Translations under genes and position numbers: made by a program
Shown: positions 7,342 through 16,573 of the stretch, piece by piece
Numbering within the stretch: the stretch's first letter is position 1
How the letters are laid out: each line of letters begins with the position of its first letter
Source: Sphingomonadaceae bacterium
GTDB taxonomy: Bacteria; Pseudomonadota; Alphaproteobacteria; Sphingomonadales; Sphingomonadaceae
Reading direction: 5' to 3'
Assembly (NCBI GenBank): GCA_025359445.1
Contig: JANYGB010000053.1
Coordinates: 1-64,000 of the forward strand
Length of the DNA: 64,000 bases
The notes under the pieces: generated by a model
Told to the model about the DNA's origin: nothing
Database searches by the model: none
What the model saw: the letters and a program-made list of their open reading frames with translations, nothing else

Positions 7342-8106
7342 ATGGAACATCGCATGTTTGACCTTACCGGCATGACTGCCCTCGTCACTGGTGCTGCCGG
7401 GGGGATTGGGTCGGCCATCTCTCATGCTCTGGCCCGGCAAGGAGCGCGATTGGCGCTTTCGGGGACCAATCCCGCAAAGTTACGCGCGTTTCGCGAGGAA
7501 TTGAACGACGTTTACGGCCATGATCATGTCGAGATCACTTGCGACCTCTCCAACACCGAACAGGTCGAGCATCTGATCCCCGCCACAGTCGATACGCTCG
7601 GCAAGATCGATATCCTGGTCAACAACGCCGGGATCACCCGCGACAACCTCGCGATGCGGATGAAGGACGAGGAGTGGGACGCGGTGATCCGGGTCAACCT
7701 TGAGGCGGCGTTCCGCCTGATGCGCGCCGCGTGCAAGCCGATGATGAAGGCGCGGCACGGGCGGATTATTTCGATCACCAGCGTGGTCGGCGCGACCGGC
7801 AATCCCGGGCAAGTCAACTATGCGGCGGCCAAGGCGGGCCTGGTCGGCATGTCCAAATCGCTCGGGCAGGAAGTCGCCAGCCGGGGCATTACCGTCAACT
7901 GCGTCGCCCCCGGGTTCATTCGCACCGCGATGACCGACGGGCTGCCCGATGCGCAGAAGGATGCGCTCAACGCGCGGATCCCGATGGGCCGGATGGGTGA
8001 GGGCGCAGACATCGGCGCGGCGGTGGCCTATCTTGCCAGCACCGAGGCAGGCTATATTACCGGGCAAACGCTGCACGTTAACGGCGGCATGGCGATGTTG
8101 AGCTGA
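7342..8106 (+). CDS. fabG: 3-oxoacyl-[acyl-carrier-protein] reductase
   Basis: 254 residues, classical short-chain dehydrogenase. The NADP-binding TGAAGGIG motif is at 17-24, NNAG at 94-97, and the catalytic Ser147, Tyr160 and Lys164 appear in ITSVVGATGNPGQVNYAAAK. The end HVNGGMAML is typical of FabG. It reduces 3-oxoacyl-ACP in fatty acid synthesis. The start at 7342 has a CCGGAG ribosome site; an internal ATG at 7354 is a possible alternative. acpP and fabF, often next in this cluster, do not follow; dnaN does. Confidence 0.95.
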   Translation: MEHRMFDLTGMTALVTGAAGGIGSAISHALARQGARLALSGTNPAKLRAFREELNDVYGHDHVEITCDLSNTEQVEHLIPATVDTLGKIDILVNNAGITRDNLAMRMKDEEWDAVIRVNLEAAFRLMRAACKPMMKARHGRIISITSVVGATGNPGQVNYAAAKAGLVGMSKSLGQEVASRGITVNCVAPGFIRTAMTDGLPDAQKDALNARIPMGRMGEGADIGAAVAYLASTEAGYITGQTLHVNGGMAMLS

Positions 8107-8266
8107 TCGGTTCGGCGCAGGCGGTTTCAGCGCATTTATCCCCAGTTAGTGCCGTCTTTACGCGGAACAGCCTTGCCGCACCGCACCCCGGCGTTAGAGA
8201 AGGTAGACCGAAATTTGACGGCGCAGGGCCGATTCCGGCCGTGCGTACATGGGGACTAAATCGACC

Positions 8267-9385
8267 ATGAAGGCCACCATCGAACGCGCGACGCTGCTGA
8301 AGTGCCTGTCGCACGTCCAGTCCGTCGTCGAACGGCGTAACACTATCCCGATTCTCTCGAACGTGCTGATCAAGGCGGCCAGCGACGGCACGCTTAAAAT
8401 CATGGCGACCGACCTGGACCTCCAAGTGATCGAAAGCCTCAGCGCGGTTTCGGTTGAAGTGCCTGGCGCGATCACAGTTCCCGCCCACTTGCTGTTCGAT
8501 ATTGCGCGCAAATTGCCCGATGGCAGCCAGGTCAGCCTTGAAACTGCCGACAATCGCATGACGGTCAAAGCCGGGCGCAGCCGGTTCTCGCTGCCGACCT
8601 TGCCGCGTGACGATTTCCCGATGATCGTGGAAGGCGATCTGCCGACCAGCTTTGAGCTTGGCGCAGCGCTGCTCGCGCAGATGATTGACCGGACCAAGTT
8701 TGCGATCAGCACCGAAGAAACGCGCTACTACCTCAACGGCATTTTCCTCCACGTGACCGACGACGATCTGCGCGCTGCGGCGACCGATGGGCACCGGCTG
8801 GCGCGCTTCACCATTCCCAAGCCCGATGGTGCCGAGGGCATGCCCGACGTGATCGTGCCGCGCAAATGCGTTGCCGAACTGCGCAAGCTGCTTGAAGAAG
8901 CACCCAGTTCGAACGTCCTGATCGATCTCTCGGCCAGCAAGGTGCGCTTCACGCTCGGCGGAGAAAACGGCGTGGTGCTAACCAGCAAGCTGATCGACGG
9001 AACTTTCCCCGATTACAGCCGCGTGATCCCGACGGGGAACGACAAGCTGCTCAAGCTTGACCCCAAGAGCTTCTGGCAAGGCGTTGACCGCGTTGCGACG
9101 ATCGCCACTGAAAAAACCCGCGCGGTCAAGATGGCGCTTGAAAACGACAAGGTTACACTGTCGGTCACCTCGCCCGACAATGGCACGGCGGCCGAAGAAG
9201 TTCCCGCCGATTACAAATCTAGCGGGTTCGAGATCGGCTTCAACGCCAACTACCTCAAGGACATCCTCGCCCAGATCGATGGCGACACGGTCGAGTTGCA
9301 TCTCGCCGACGCCGGCGCGCCAACGCTGATCCGGCAGGATGAAAAGAGCCCGGCGCTGTATGTATTGATGCCGATGCGGGTGTGA
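8267..9385 (+). CDS. dnaN: DNA polymerase III subunit beta (sliding clamp)
   Basis: 372 residues starting MKATIERATLLKCLSHVQSV, the standard DnaN N-terminus, with the family core RRNTIPILSNVLI and the C-terminal end ALYVLMPMRV that contributes to the protein-binding pocket. It forms the ring that tethers the replicative polymerase to DNA. The ATG at 8267 is preferred over one at 8249 because GGGGAC sits at proper spacing and the protein then starts as in the family. The downstream gene overlaps it by 4 bp. dnaN is not beside dnaA here. Confidence 0.96.
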   Translation: MKATIERATLLKCLSHVQSVVERRNTIPILSNVLIKAASDGTLKIMATDLDLQVIESLSAVSVEVPGAITVPAHLLFDIARKLPDGSQVSLETADNRMTVKAGRSRFSLPTLPRDDFPMIVEGDLPTSFELGAALLAQMIDRTKFAISTEETRYYLNGIFLHVTDDDLRAAATDGHRLARFTIPKPDGAEGMPDVIVPRKCVAELRKLLEEAPSSNVLIDLSASKVRFTLGGENGVVLTSKLIDGTFPDYSRVIPTGNDKLLKLDPKSFWQGVDRVATIATEKTRAVKMALENDKVTLSVTSPDNGTAAEEVPADYKSSGFEIGFNANYLKDILAQIDGDTVELHLADAGAPTLIRQDEKSPALYVLMPMRV

Positions 9386-9936
9386 GCGACGCAGTAGCGA
9401 CAGTAATGGGCCGCGTATGCGGTTCGTGCACACTGTGCTGCAAAGTCCTCAAGATTCCCGAAACCGATAGTGGCAAAGGACAGTGGTGCCGCCATTGCTC
9501 GGTCGGGAAGGGCTGCGAAATTTACGAAACGCGCCCGCAGCGGTGCGGCGAATTTATGTGCGGCTACCTCATTTGGGATAAAGTGCCCGCTCACTGGCAC
9601 CCGGCCAGATCGCGCATCGTCGTGGTCAGCGAGCTGGGGTTTCGCCTCAACTTCACCGTCGACCCTGGAACGCCCGGGCGTTGGCGTGAGATGCCATGGT
9701 ACGGCGACATCAAGGCGATGGCAGTCATGGCCTTTGCCGAAAATCGCCAGGTGCTGATCACCGTGGGGAACAAGGTGATCGCCATGCTGCCCGACCGCGA
9801 GGTGGAGCTGGGCGTGACCGGCGAGGACGAGATGATCGTAACTGGCCGCCGTCCGGACGGGAGCTGGGGCGCGGCGAAAGTCCACAAGGATGATTCCCGC
9901 ATGGCCGATGGCGGCCTGACCGTGCCGCTGCAGTAA
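9382..9936 (+). CDS. Cysteine-rich YkgJ-like (zinc/iron-chelating) protein
   Basis: 184 residues from a GTG start that overlaps the dnaN stop (GTGA). The N-terminal half has eight or more cysteines in the pattern CGSCTLCCK (14-22) and WCRHCSVGKGCEIYETRPQRC, followed by FMCGYL. This resembles YkgJ-type domains thought to bind zinc or an iron-sulfur cluster. The C-terminal half has no motif I recognise. Translational coupling to dnaN suggests coexpression, though not necessarily a shared function. Confidence 0.72.
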   Translation: MSDAVATVMGRVCGSCTLCCKVLKIPETDSGKGQWCRHCSVGKGCEIYETRPQRCGEFMCGYLIWDKVPAHWHPARSRIVVVSELGFRLNFTVDPGTPGRWREMPWYGDIKAMAVMAFAENRQVLITVGNKVIAMLPDREVELGVTGEDEMIVTGRRPDGSWGAAKVHKDDSRMADGGLTVPLQ

Positions 9937-9997
9937 GATTGACCACACCTGCGGTTCGCCTAGTCTGGTCCGCCATTGCAACGAAAGTGATCACACC

Positions 9998-11074
9998 ATG
10001 AGCCGCACCGGTCAGGTCAAACGCAGCGCGATCGGCGAGGGCCGGATTGTCGACGAAACGCAGCCGCCGCTCGGTGATGGGGAGGTGCGGCTCCGGATCG
10101 AGAGCTTTTCCGTGACCGCCAACAACGTCACTTATGCGGTGGTCGGCGATGCATTCGGGTACTGGAACTTCTTTCCAGGTGAAGGCGACTGGGGAGTGGT
10201 CCCGATGTGGGGCCATGCGGTGGTCGAGCAATCGCGGCATCAGGACATCGTGGTTGGCGAGCGGGTTTACGGCTACTTGCCGATGGCAACGCACCTTGAT
10301 GTGCTGCCCGGCGGCGTGACGGCTGGCGGGTTCAGCGATGCCGCCGCTCACCGGCTGCCGATGAGCCCGATTTACAACCAGTACAGCCGCCTCGCCGCTG
10401 ATCCCGAGCACGATCCGGCGCGCGAGGCCGAGCGGATGATCTTTGGCCCGTTGTTCAAAACCGGGTTCCTGATCGAAAGCATGATGCGCCGCGAAGGCTG
10501 GTTTGGGGCGCAGCAGCTGATCTGCACCAGCGCTTCATCCAAGACCGCGATGGCGCTGGCCAGTGTCGCCCGCGATACATCGCCGCAGCTGCGCCGGATC
10601 GGGCTAACCTCGGCGGGCAACGCCGATTTCGTCCGCGGCGGCGGGTTTTACCATGAGGTGTTGTCGTACGATCAGATCGCTGAGCTACCGCAAGTTGCCT
10701 CGGTTCTGGTCGATTTTGCCGGGAATGCCGCACTAATCCACGCGGTCCACACCGCGCTCGATGCCCAGCTCAGATACTCCTGCACTGTTGGCGCGACCCA
10801 TGTCGGCGCGGGCTTCGGCCAGCAAAACGGCGCGCTGCCTGGCCCTGCGCCGGTGCTGTTCTTTGCCCCCGACCACGCAGTGGCGGCGATCAAGGAGCTC
10901 GGCCCCAAAGCCTTCGGCGAAGCGGTCGCTGCGAGTTGGCAGCGTTTCGTCGGAGAGACGGCCGGCACCGTGAGAATTGACCGCCGCAGCGGTCTGGAAG
11001 CCGCGCAAGCTGCTTTTGCCAGTACGCTCGCCGGACAAGCCGATCCGGCAGTGGGGACAATTATCGAACCTTAG
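9998..11074 (+). CDS. DUF2855 family protein
   Basis: 358 residues. The N-terminal part resembles the GroES-like half of medium-chain dehydrogenases (SFSVTANNVTYAVVGDAF, WGVVPMWGHAVVEQS), and the later part resembles a nucleotide-binding half (QQLICTSASSKTA), but the usual GxGxxG is absent. This fits the DUF2855 family, whose activity is unknown. It converges with the adjacent alcohol dehydrogenase-type gene, overlapping its stop by 4 bp. Confidence 0.8.
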   Translation: MSRTGQVKRSAIGEGRIVDETQPPLGDGEVRLRIESFSVTANNVTYAVVGDAFGYWNFFPGEGDWGVVPMWGHAVVEQSRHQDIVVGERVYGYLPMATHLDVLPGGVTAGGFSDAAAHRLPMSPIYNQYSRLAADPEHDPAREAERMIFGPLFKTGFLIESMMRREGWFGAQQLICTSASSKTAMALASVARDTSPQLRRIGLTSAGNADFVRGGGFYHEVLSYDQIAELPQVASVLVDFAGNAALIHAVHTALDAQLRYSCTVGATHVGAGFGQQNGALPGPAPVLFFAPDHAVAAIKELGPKAFGEAVAASWQRFVGETAGTVRIDRRSGLEAAQAAFASTLAGQADPAVGTIIEP

Positions 11075-12084
11075 ATATCCACCGCGATCTTGCCGAAGTG
11101 CTTGTTCGCGGCCTGATGGCGGAAAGCGTCGGCGAGGTTGGCCAGCTGGAAGTGGTCGCTGATCACGGGTTTGATCCCATTGGCTTCAATCCCGGCGATC
11201 ATCGCGAGCTGCTGGGCGCGGCTGCCCACGGTGAGGCCCTGCACGCGCAGGTTCTTGGCCATCAGCAGCGCGGTTTGTACGGGACCAGCGAAACCCGTCA
11301 GCACCCCGATTAGCGCGACATGACCGCCGACGCGGGTCGACATCATCGACTGGTCGAGCGTGCCCGCGCCGCCGATCTCGACTACGCAGTCCACCCCGCT
11401 TCCGCCGGTCAGTTCGAGCACTTTCATGCCCCAGGCGGGCACTTCGTTGTAATTGATCAGATGATCGGCACCGAGGTCTTTGAGCTTCTCCAGTTTGTCG
11501 CCTGACGAACTGGTCGCGATCACCGTCGCGCCCGCCGCCTTGGCGAATTGCAGCGCGAAGATGGAAACTCCGCCGCTGCCCTGGATGAGCACGGTCGAGC
11601 CTGGCCGGATTGCGTTATCGACAAGCAACGCGCGCCATGCGGTCAGGCCAGCGCAGGTTAGTGTCGCGGCTTCAGCGGCATTGTAGCCAGCGGGAGCGCG
11701 GGTGAACCAGTGCTCTGGGGTGACGACAACTTCCCGCGCGTAGCCGTCGATGCCGTCACCCGGAACCCCGCGAAATGCAGTGGCGGGCGGAGTGCCGTCG
11801 ATCCATTCGGGGAAAAAGGTGGAGACCACCAGATCGCCGGGCTGGAACTGGGTCACTCGGGCGCCCACAGCCTCGACTGTTCCCGCGCCGTCCGACATCG
11901 GGATGCGGCCAGCGGCTGCGGGGATCATGCCGCTGACCACAGCAAAGTCGTGGTAGTTGAGCGATGAGGCGGCGAGCTTGACGCGGATCTGGCCGGGGCC
12001 GGGCGCGCCGGGGTCTTCGATCGTGGTGGGCAGCAGATTGTCGAGGCTGGCGGGCGAGCCAGTGCGGACGGCGGCGATGGTCAT
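11071..12084 (-). CDS. Zinc-independent NAD(P)-dependent alcohol dehydrogenase / quinone oxidoreductase-like
   Basis: 337 residues of the medium-chain dehydrogenase superfamily. The N-terminal GroES-like domain has SSLNYHDFAVVSG and MSDGAGTVEAVG. The cofactor domain has VLIQGSGGVSIFALQFAKAAGA (about 165-186), the typical nucleotide-binding turn. The structural-zinc cysteine cluster and catalytic Cys of zinc enzymes are absent, which points to the quinone-oxidoreductase branch. Substrate unknown. An AGGAAG ribosome site precedes the ATG at 12084. Confidence 0.85.
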   Translation of the reverse strand: MTIAAVRTGSPASLDNLLPTTIEDPGAPGPGQIRVKLAASSLNYHDFAVVSGMIPAAAGRIPMSDGAGTVEAVGARVTQFQPGDLVVSTFFPEWIDGTPPATAFRGVPGDGIDGYAREVVVTPEHWFTRAPAGYNAAEAATLTCAGLTAWRALLVDNAIRPGSTVLIQGSGGVSIFALQFAKAAGATVIATSSSGDKLEKLKDLGADHLINYNEVPAWGMKVLELTGGSGVDCVVEIGGAGTLDQSMMSTRVGGHVALIGVLTGFAGPVQTALLMAKNLRVQGLTVGSRAQQLAMIAGIEANGIKPVISDHFQLANLADAFRHQAANKHFGKIAVDI

Positions 12085-12140
12085 ATGTAACTTCCTGTTT
12101 TACAGCGCATTCTAACACCACCGTTCGTTCTAAGGAGCGG

Positions 12141-12215
12141 CTGAGCTCTTGCGAAGACGCGTCTCGAAGGATCGCGCGCAACGGTGGTTCGAGACGGGCC
12201 TTCGCAAGGGCTCAG
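12141..12215. repeat. Palindromic intergenic repeat
   Basis: The arms are CTGAGCTCTTGCGAAGACGC onward (12141-12168) and its inverted copy (12188-12215), 25 of 28 positions pairing, with a 19-bp centre. The fold would be a long hairpin between the dehydrogenase promoter and the 3' end of the amidohydrolase gene. It could act as a transcript-stabilising element, or simply be a REP copy. Confidence 0.7.
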
Positions 12216-12257
12216 TCCCTCCTCACCACGATCGGGGTGGGGATCGAGGCCTACTTG

Positions 12258-14012
12258 TTACTCCGCCGCTTCCAGCATCGCCGCGCGTTGCGGTCCGCGG
12301 ATCAGGCCGCCCGGGGTTGCACCGGTCCAGGTGCCGTCCTTGAACGTCACCACGCCAATTTTGATGGTGCAGACATAACCGTCGGCCTTTTGCAACAGGC
12401 GCTTGCCGCCGGCGGGCAGATCGAACGCCAGCCACGGTTTGCCGAGCCGAATCGCATCCATATCGATCACGTTGAGATCGGCGAGGTAGCCCGGTGCGAT
12501 GATCCCGCGATCGTCGAGGCCGTAAAGCCGCGCGGTGTCATAACACTGGCGTTTGACTGCATTTTCGAGCGTGATCCTGCCGCCGCGCTTGCGGTCCCGC
12601 ACCCAGTGCTGAAGCATGAAAGTCGGGCTCGCCGCGTCGCAGATCGTGCCGCAGTGCGCGCCGCCGTCCGACAGCGAATTGACGCAGTCGTCGCTGTTCT
12701 GCAGCGCCTCGAGGAAATCGAGATTGCCGTCGGCATAATTGAGGATCGGCAAGTAGACGAACCCGGTGCCATCGCCTTCGCACAGCAGGTCATAGACATA
12801 TTCGTCAGCGGACTTGCCCGCCGCCTCGGCGCGCGCGGCGATGCTGGCTTCGGCCTGCGGTTCGTAATCGAAATCGTCGTCCATCTGGTACTGCATGCCC
12901 CACCCGGCGCTGACCACCATGATCAGGCCGATGATGTCTTGGGGGACCTCACTGTAATCGGGCGCTTCGCTGAGCAGTTGCGCCTTGAACGCTGGATCGA
13001 ACAGCTTGGCCTTCTGCTCGACCCACGGCAGGTCCATGATCGCCTGCCAGCTCGGGCGCAGGCGGAACGGATGGACCGTGCCCTGCCAGGCCATCACGAT
13101 GCCGTTGCCGCGCAGCGCGATTTGCGCGACGATATTGGCGCCGTTGTCGTTCTCGGCGCGCATCAGCGCGATCTGTTCGTCGAGCGGCAATTCCTTGGCG
13201 ATCGATTGCAACGCGGCATACGTGCAGGGCAGCCCGGTCTCGCGGCTCAGTTGTCCCATCCAGCCAAATTCGTCCCATTCGCGGCGCATGTCGCTGGCCA
13301 TTTCGAACACCCCGTGCCCGGCCCGGCCCATCGCCCGGCCGATCCCGATCAGCTCTTCCTTGGTCGCAGTGGTGCCGGGCACCACTTCGCCATCGATCGA
13401 GCGATGGAGCACGGTGCGGCTGGTCGAAAAACCGAGCGCACCGGCGCGCACGCCTTCCTCGACGATTGCGGACATCTTGGCGATATCATCCTGAGTCGGC
13501 ACCGCGCCGGGTCGTTCGCGGTCACCCAGCACATAGGCGCGCACCGCCCCGTGCGGGACATGCGTGCCGACATCGACCGTGCGCGGCATTTCCTCCAGTG
13601 CATTGAGGTATTCGGGGAAGGTTTCCCAGTTCCACTTCATCCCTTCGGCGAGCGCGGTGCCGGGAATATCCTCGACCCCTTCCATAAGTGCGATCAGCCA
13701 TTGGTGCCGGTCGGGCGCGGCAGGCGCGAAGCCTACCCCGCAATTGCCCATCACCACGGTGGTGACGCCATGCCAGCTTGATGGGGCCATTTCCTGGTCC
13801 CAGGTCGCCTGGCCATCGTAGTGCGTGTGCACATCGACGAAGCCCGGCGCGACGATTTTGCCCAGGGCATCGATTTCGCGGACCGCGTCGCCATGGACGG
13901 TTCCGACCGCGGCAATCAGCCCATCCTTGATCGCAACATCGCCGGTAAAGCGCGGGCTACCGGTGCCATCGACGATGGTGCCATTGCGGATGATCAGGTC
14001 GTAAGTCGCCAT
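12258..14012 (-). CDS. Amidohydrolase family protein (N-acyl-D-amino-acid deacylase-like)
   Basis: 584 residues. The amidohydrolase N-terminal beta-domain ([19 protein letters not shown]) is followed by the metal-binding motif [14 protein letters not shown] (about 60-73), GNCGVGFAP, and a C-terminal return to the beta-domain ([15 protein letters not shown]). This matches the D-aminoacylase branch of the superfamily. The substrate in this branch is often not the predicted D-amino acid derivative and cannot be read here. A GGGAGAG ribosome site precedes the ATG. It stands alone between two intergenic regions. Confidence 0.87.
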   Translation of the reverse strand: MATYDLIIRNGTIVDGTGSPRFTGDVAIKDGLIAAVGTVHGDAVREIDALGKIVAPGFVDVHTHYDGQATWDQEMAPSSWHGVTTVVMGNCGVGFAPAAPDRHQWLIALMEGVEDIPGTALAEGMKWNWETFPEYLNALEEMPRTVDVGTHVPHGAVRAYVLGDRERPGAVPTQDDIAKMSAIVEEGVRAGALGFSTSRTVLHRSIDGEVVPGTTATKEELIGIGRAMGRAGHGVFEMASDMRREWDEFGWMGQLSRETGLPCTYAALQSIAKELPLDEQIALMRAENDNGANIVAQIALRGNGIVMAWQGTVHPFRLRPSWQAIMDLPWVEQKAKLFDPAFKAQLLSEAPDYSEVPQDIIGLIMVVSAGWGMQYQMDDDFDYEPQAEASIAARAEAAGKSADEYVYDLLCEGDGTGFVYLPILNYADGNLDFLEALQNSDDCVNSLSDGGAHCGTICDAASPTFMLQHWVRDRKRGGRITLENAVKRQCYDTARLYGLDDRGIIAPGYLADLNVIDMDAIRLGKPWLAFDLPAGGKRLLQKADGYVCTIKIGVVTFKDGTWTGATPGGLIRGPQRAAMLEAAE

Positions 14013-14152
14013 GTCACTCTCCCGTTAGGCCGAGTCTCGATCGGCTCTTAACCGCGCGATTAAATCATGGATGGCGGGGGAGGGCAAGCCGTCTGACGTT
14101 GTCCGCTTTTGCGAAGCACAAACGGAAATGTGGCACGACGGGCATTCTTGCA

Positions 14153-14434
14153 ATGCCGGCCGAACAATCGGCGATCGTTACGGGGCGAGATTCTAGAATT
14201 ACGATCTCGATAGACGGCAATGAGCTTCCCGAATCATCGGCCTGCGCCATTGAGCTCGGTGGTGCTAAGGTATTGTACATTGCTTTCGAGGCTGCGAAGT
14301 TTGCTCGCAATATGCCAGATGGTGTTGCATTTCGCGTCAAAATGGGCGGAAAGGTCGTGTTAGACATGGATAAAAGCAATTCACACGATGCATTCGCGGC
14401 CTATGCTGCGTGCAGTGAAAAGTTCGGAGCGTAA
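14153..14434 (+). CDS. Hypothetical protein, possibly a C-terminal remnant
   Basis: 93 residues from the ATG at 14153; the frame stays open upstream to a TTG at 14099, but that extension looks non-coding and neither start has a good ribosome site. The C-terminal part (MGGKVVLDMDKSNSHDAFAA then YAACSEKFG) resembles the end of small periplasmic proteins with a final Cys, but no signal peptide is present. The stretch looks AT-richer than its neighbours. It may be the remnant of a longer secreted protein related in style to the next gene. No function assigned. Confidence 0.45.
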   Translation: MPAEQSAIVTGRDSRITISIDGNELPESSACAIELGGAKVLYIAFEAAKFARNMPDGVAFRVKMGGKVVLDMDKSNSHDAFAAYAACSEKFGA

Positions 14435-14442
14435 CTCACGTC

Positions 14443-15087
14443 ATGCGAAAAGTGTCACTCCCGCTGCTGATCTTTGGTCTGCTATCCTCTCCCGTTTTTG
14501 CGCAAAGCCAAAGCGATATGGAGCGGCAGATTGCTCAAGACCGGCAAGCGGCGAGTGACCGCCGCGAGCAGGCCGCGCGCAGCGAAGCCTCGCAAAGGGA
14601 CATCGAAGCGCAGCGGCAGCGCGCCAAACAAGAAGCAACAAGTGGAAAAGACGGAATTTATCGCATCATACCCGTAACATCTAAGCATAGTTGGACAGTT
14701 GGTCACTGGAAAATCTGGGCTATGCCGGATGACGTATGTTTTGCAGTTAATCAATGGGATACAAAGAAAGTCCAGTTTTGGGGTTTTCGTCAAAAGGGTC
14801 CGCAGCTCGAACTATTTTTTTACAGCGACGGGACGTCTCAACCCCAAACACTGCAAATGTCGTTCAATGACGGCGGCAAATTTAACTACGACGCGAAAGT
14901 TGAACACATAGCTGAATATGATGCATTTGTAATTTCTCTCGGCAAAGCCACGACGGCGGTCTTTCCCAATGTCATCGACTTTGAGGCCGATGCCGGTGGG
15001 AACCGGATTTGGTGGGAACGGGAGTTGAATATGAGCAAAGTAGAGAGTGGCATGAATGAGTGCTGGGAGTGGCAGCTTGATCATTGA
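14443..15087 (+). CDS. Hypothetical secreted protein with charged coiled-coil region
   Basis: 214 residues starting MRKVSLPLLIFGLLSSPVFA, a clear signal peptide cleaved near residue 20. Residues about 22-66 are very rich in Gln, Arg, Glu and Ala (likely coiled coil). The rest is a beta-rich domain (HSWTVGHWKIWAMPDDVCFA ... NECWEWQLD) with two Cys that could pair. It lies 8 bp after the previous short gene. Base composition looks more AT-rich than the surroundings, which suggests transfer. Function unknown; likely periplasmic. Confidence 0.65.
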   Translation: MRKVSLPLLIFGLLSSPVFAQSQSDMERQIAQDRQAASDRREQAARSEASQRDIEAQRQRAKQEATSGKDGIYRIIPVTSKHSWTVGHWKIWAMPDDVCFAVNQWDTKKVQFWGFRQKGPQLELFFYSDGTSQPQTLQMSFNDGGKFNYDAKVEHIAEYDAFVISLGKATTAVFPNVIDFEADAGGNRIWWERELNMSKVESGMNECWEWQLDH

Positions 15088-15249
15088 TTGATCGAATTCA
15101 GCATCGTGTTGTCAACCTGCATCGTCCTTCAGTGCGAGCGAGGCGGGCGCCGAGCGGCGCTGGGTCCATGGGCGCAGCGTATTTGCGCAAAGCACTGAAT
15201 TGCAGTGTAGCTAAGAACGCGATCGAGAACTAAGCGCGCGGTACCAGCC

Positions 15250-16569
15250 CTAGTCCCCCCGCGCCCGGATCATCTCGCCCACATCGACAAATTTCTCGCG
15301 CGGGTTACCGTCGCGGGCGCGGCGTTCTTCCTGCGCTTCGATCTTTTTCCAGTCGCGGAAGGTTACCACGTCGAGGCTGCGCTGAGCGGCCAGTTCGTCA
15401 AACCCGGCGCGGCCTTGTTTTCCTCCGGGGCCGAGCAATCCGGCGGCAATATCCTCGGCGATCCGTTCGATCACCCCGAACCCGTCAGGCCGGTTGGTGC
15501 CGATCGTGCCCGATGGCCCGCGCCGTGCCCAGCCGACGCAATACAGCCCCGGCAGGATGCGGCCGTCATCGTTGGCGAACTTCCCCGCGCGTTCATCGAA
15601 CGGCACATCGGGGATTGGCGAGGTCTGGTAGCCGATGCAGCTGACCACCAGGCTGGCGGGTACCGTGTAAAACTCGCCCGTACCGATCGCGCGCCCGGCT
15701 TCGACCTTGGTCCGCTCGAGTTCGATGGCCTCGACCTTGCCTGTACCGCTCAATGCATGCGGGGCGGCGAAGAAATCAAACTCCACTTCCACTTCCACGT
15801 CGGCGAAGTGGCTTTCAGGGATCGCGGCGAAGCTGCGGATATGCGTGACCGATTTGCGCAAGCCAGGCTCGAGCAGCGCGTCTTCGCCAAGTTCGGGCAG
15901 GTCGGCTGGATCGACCCTGGGCGCAGCGCGGGCGAGGTGGCCCAGCTCGCCCAGCTCCTTCGGCGTCATCATGATCTGGTGCGGCCCGCGCCGGCCGATG
16001 ATCACGACCCGGCGGATTTTGGACGCCATCAGCGCGTAGAGCGCGTGGCCGACGATATCGCTGCCGGTGAACTCGCCCTCGGTCTTGGACAGGATCCGCG
16101 CGACATCGAGCGCGACGTTGCCCATGCCGATGACCACTGCGGTCTGCCCCGACAGGTCCGGCGCGAGGCCGGCGAATTGCGGGTGGCCATTGTACCATCC
16201 GACGAACGCCGCGCTGCCGAATACGTTGGCAAGGTCGCTGCCCGGAATGTCCAGCGGCCGGTCATTAGGCGCGCCGGTGGCCAGCACCACCGCATCGTAA
16301 AGCTGCTGCAATTCGGGCACGGTGACATCGCTGCCGATGTGCACATTGCCGACGAAGCGGACGTTGCTTGACAGCGCGGTGCCTTCGTAGCGCTTCGATA
16401 CGCCCTTGATCGATTGATGATCGGGGGCGACGCCGGTGCGGATCAGACCGTAAGGCACCGGCAGCGTGTCGAACACGTCAACCTTGACCCCGTCGCCCCA
16501 CAGCTTTTGTGCGGCCTCGGCGGTGTAATACCCGGCCGGGCCCGAGCCGATGATCGCAATGTGGCGCAT
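15250..16569 (-). CDS. FAD-dependent ferredoxin/adrenodoxin-type NADP+ reductase
   Basis: 439 residues starting MRHIAIIGSGPAGYYTAEAA, with the FAD-binding GxGxxG at 8-13, the NADP-binding VIGMGNVALDVARIL in the middle, and the C-terminal FAD motif RRGPSGTIGTNRPDG. Order and length match adrenodoxin-reductase-like ferredoxin-NADP+ reductases (FprA type), which pass electrons between NADPH and ferredoxins. The ATG at 16569 begins the Rossmann motif; the longer frame would overlap phaZ. It lies 4 bp downstream of phaZ and is probably cotranscribed with the PHA genes. Confidence 0.9.
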   Translation of the reverse strand: MRHIAIIGSGPAGYYTAEAAQKLWGDGVKVDVFDTLPVPYGLIRTGVAPDHQSIKGVSKRYEGTALSSNVRFVGNVHIGSDVTVPELQQLYDAVVLATGAPNDRPLDIPGSDLANVFGSAAFVGWYNGHPQFAGLAPDLSGQTAVVIGMGNVALDVARILSKTEGEFTGSDIVGHALYALMASKIRRVVIIGRRGPHQIMMTPKELGELGHLARAAPRVDPADLPELGEDALLEPGLRKSVTHIRSFAAIPESHFADVEVEVEFDFFAAPHALSGTGKVEAIELERTKVEAGRAIGTGEFYTVPASLVVSCIGYQTSPIPDVPFDERAGKFANDDGRILPGLYCVGWARRGPSGTIGTNRPDGFGVIERIAEDIAAGLLGPGGKQGRAGFDELAAQRSLDVVTFRDWKKIEAQEERRARDGNPREKFVDVGEMIRARGD

Positions 16570-16573
16570 CAAA

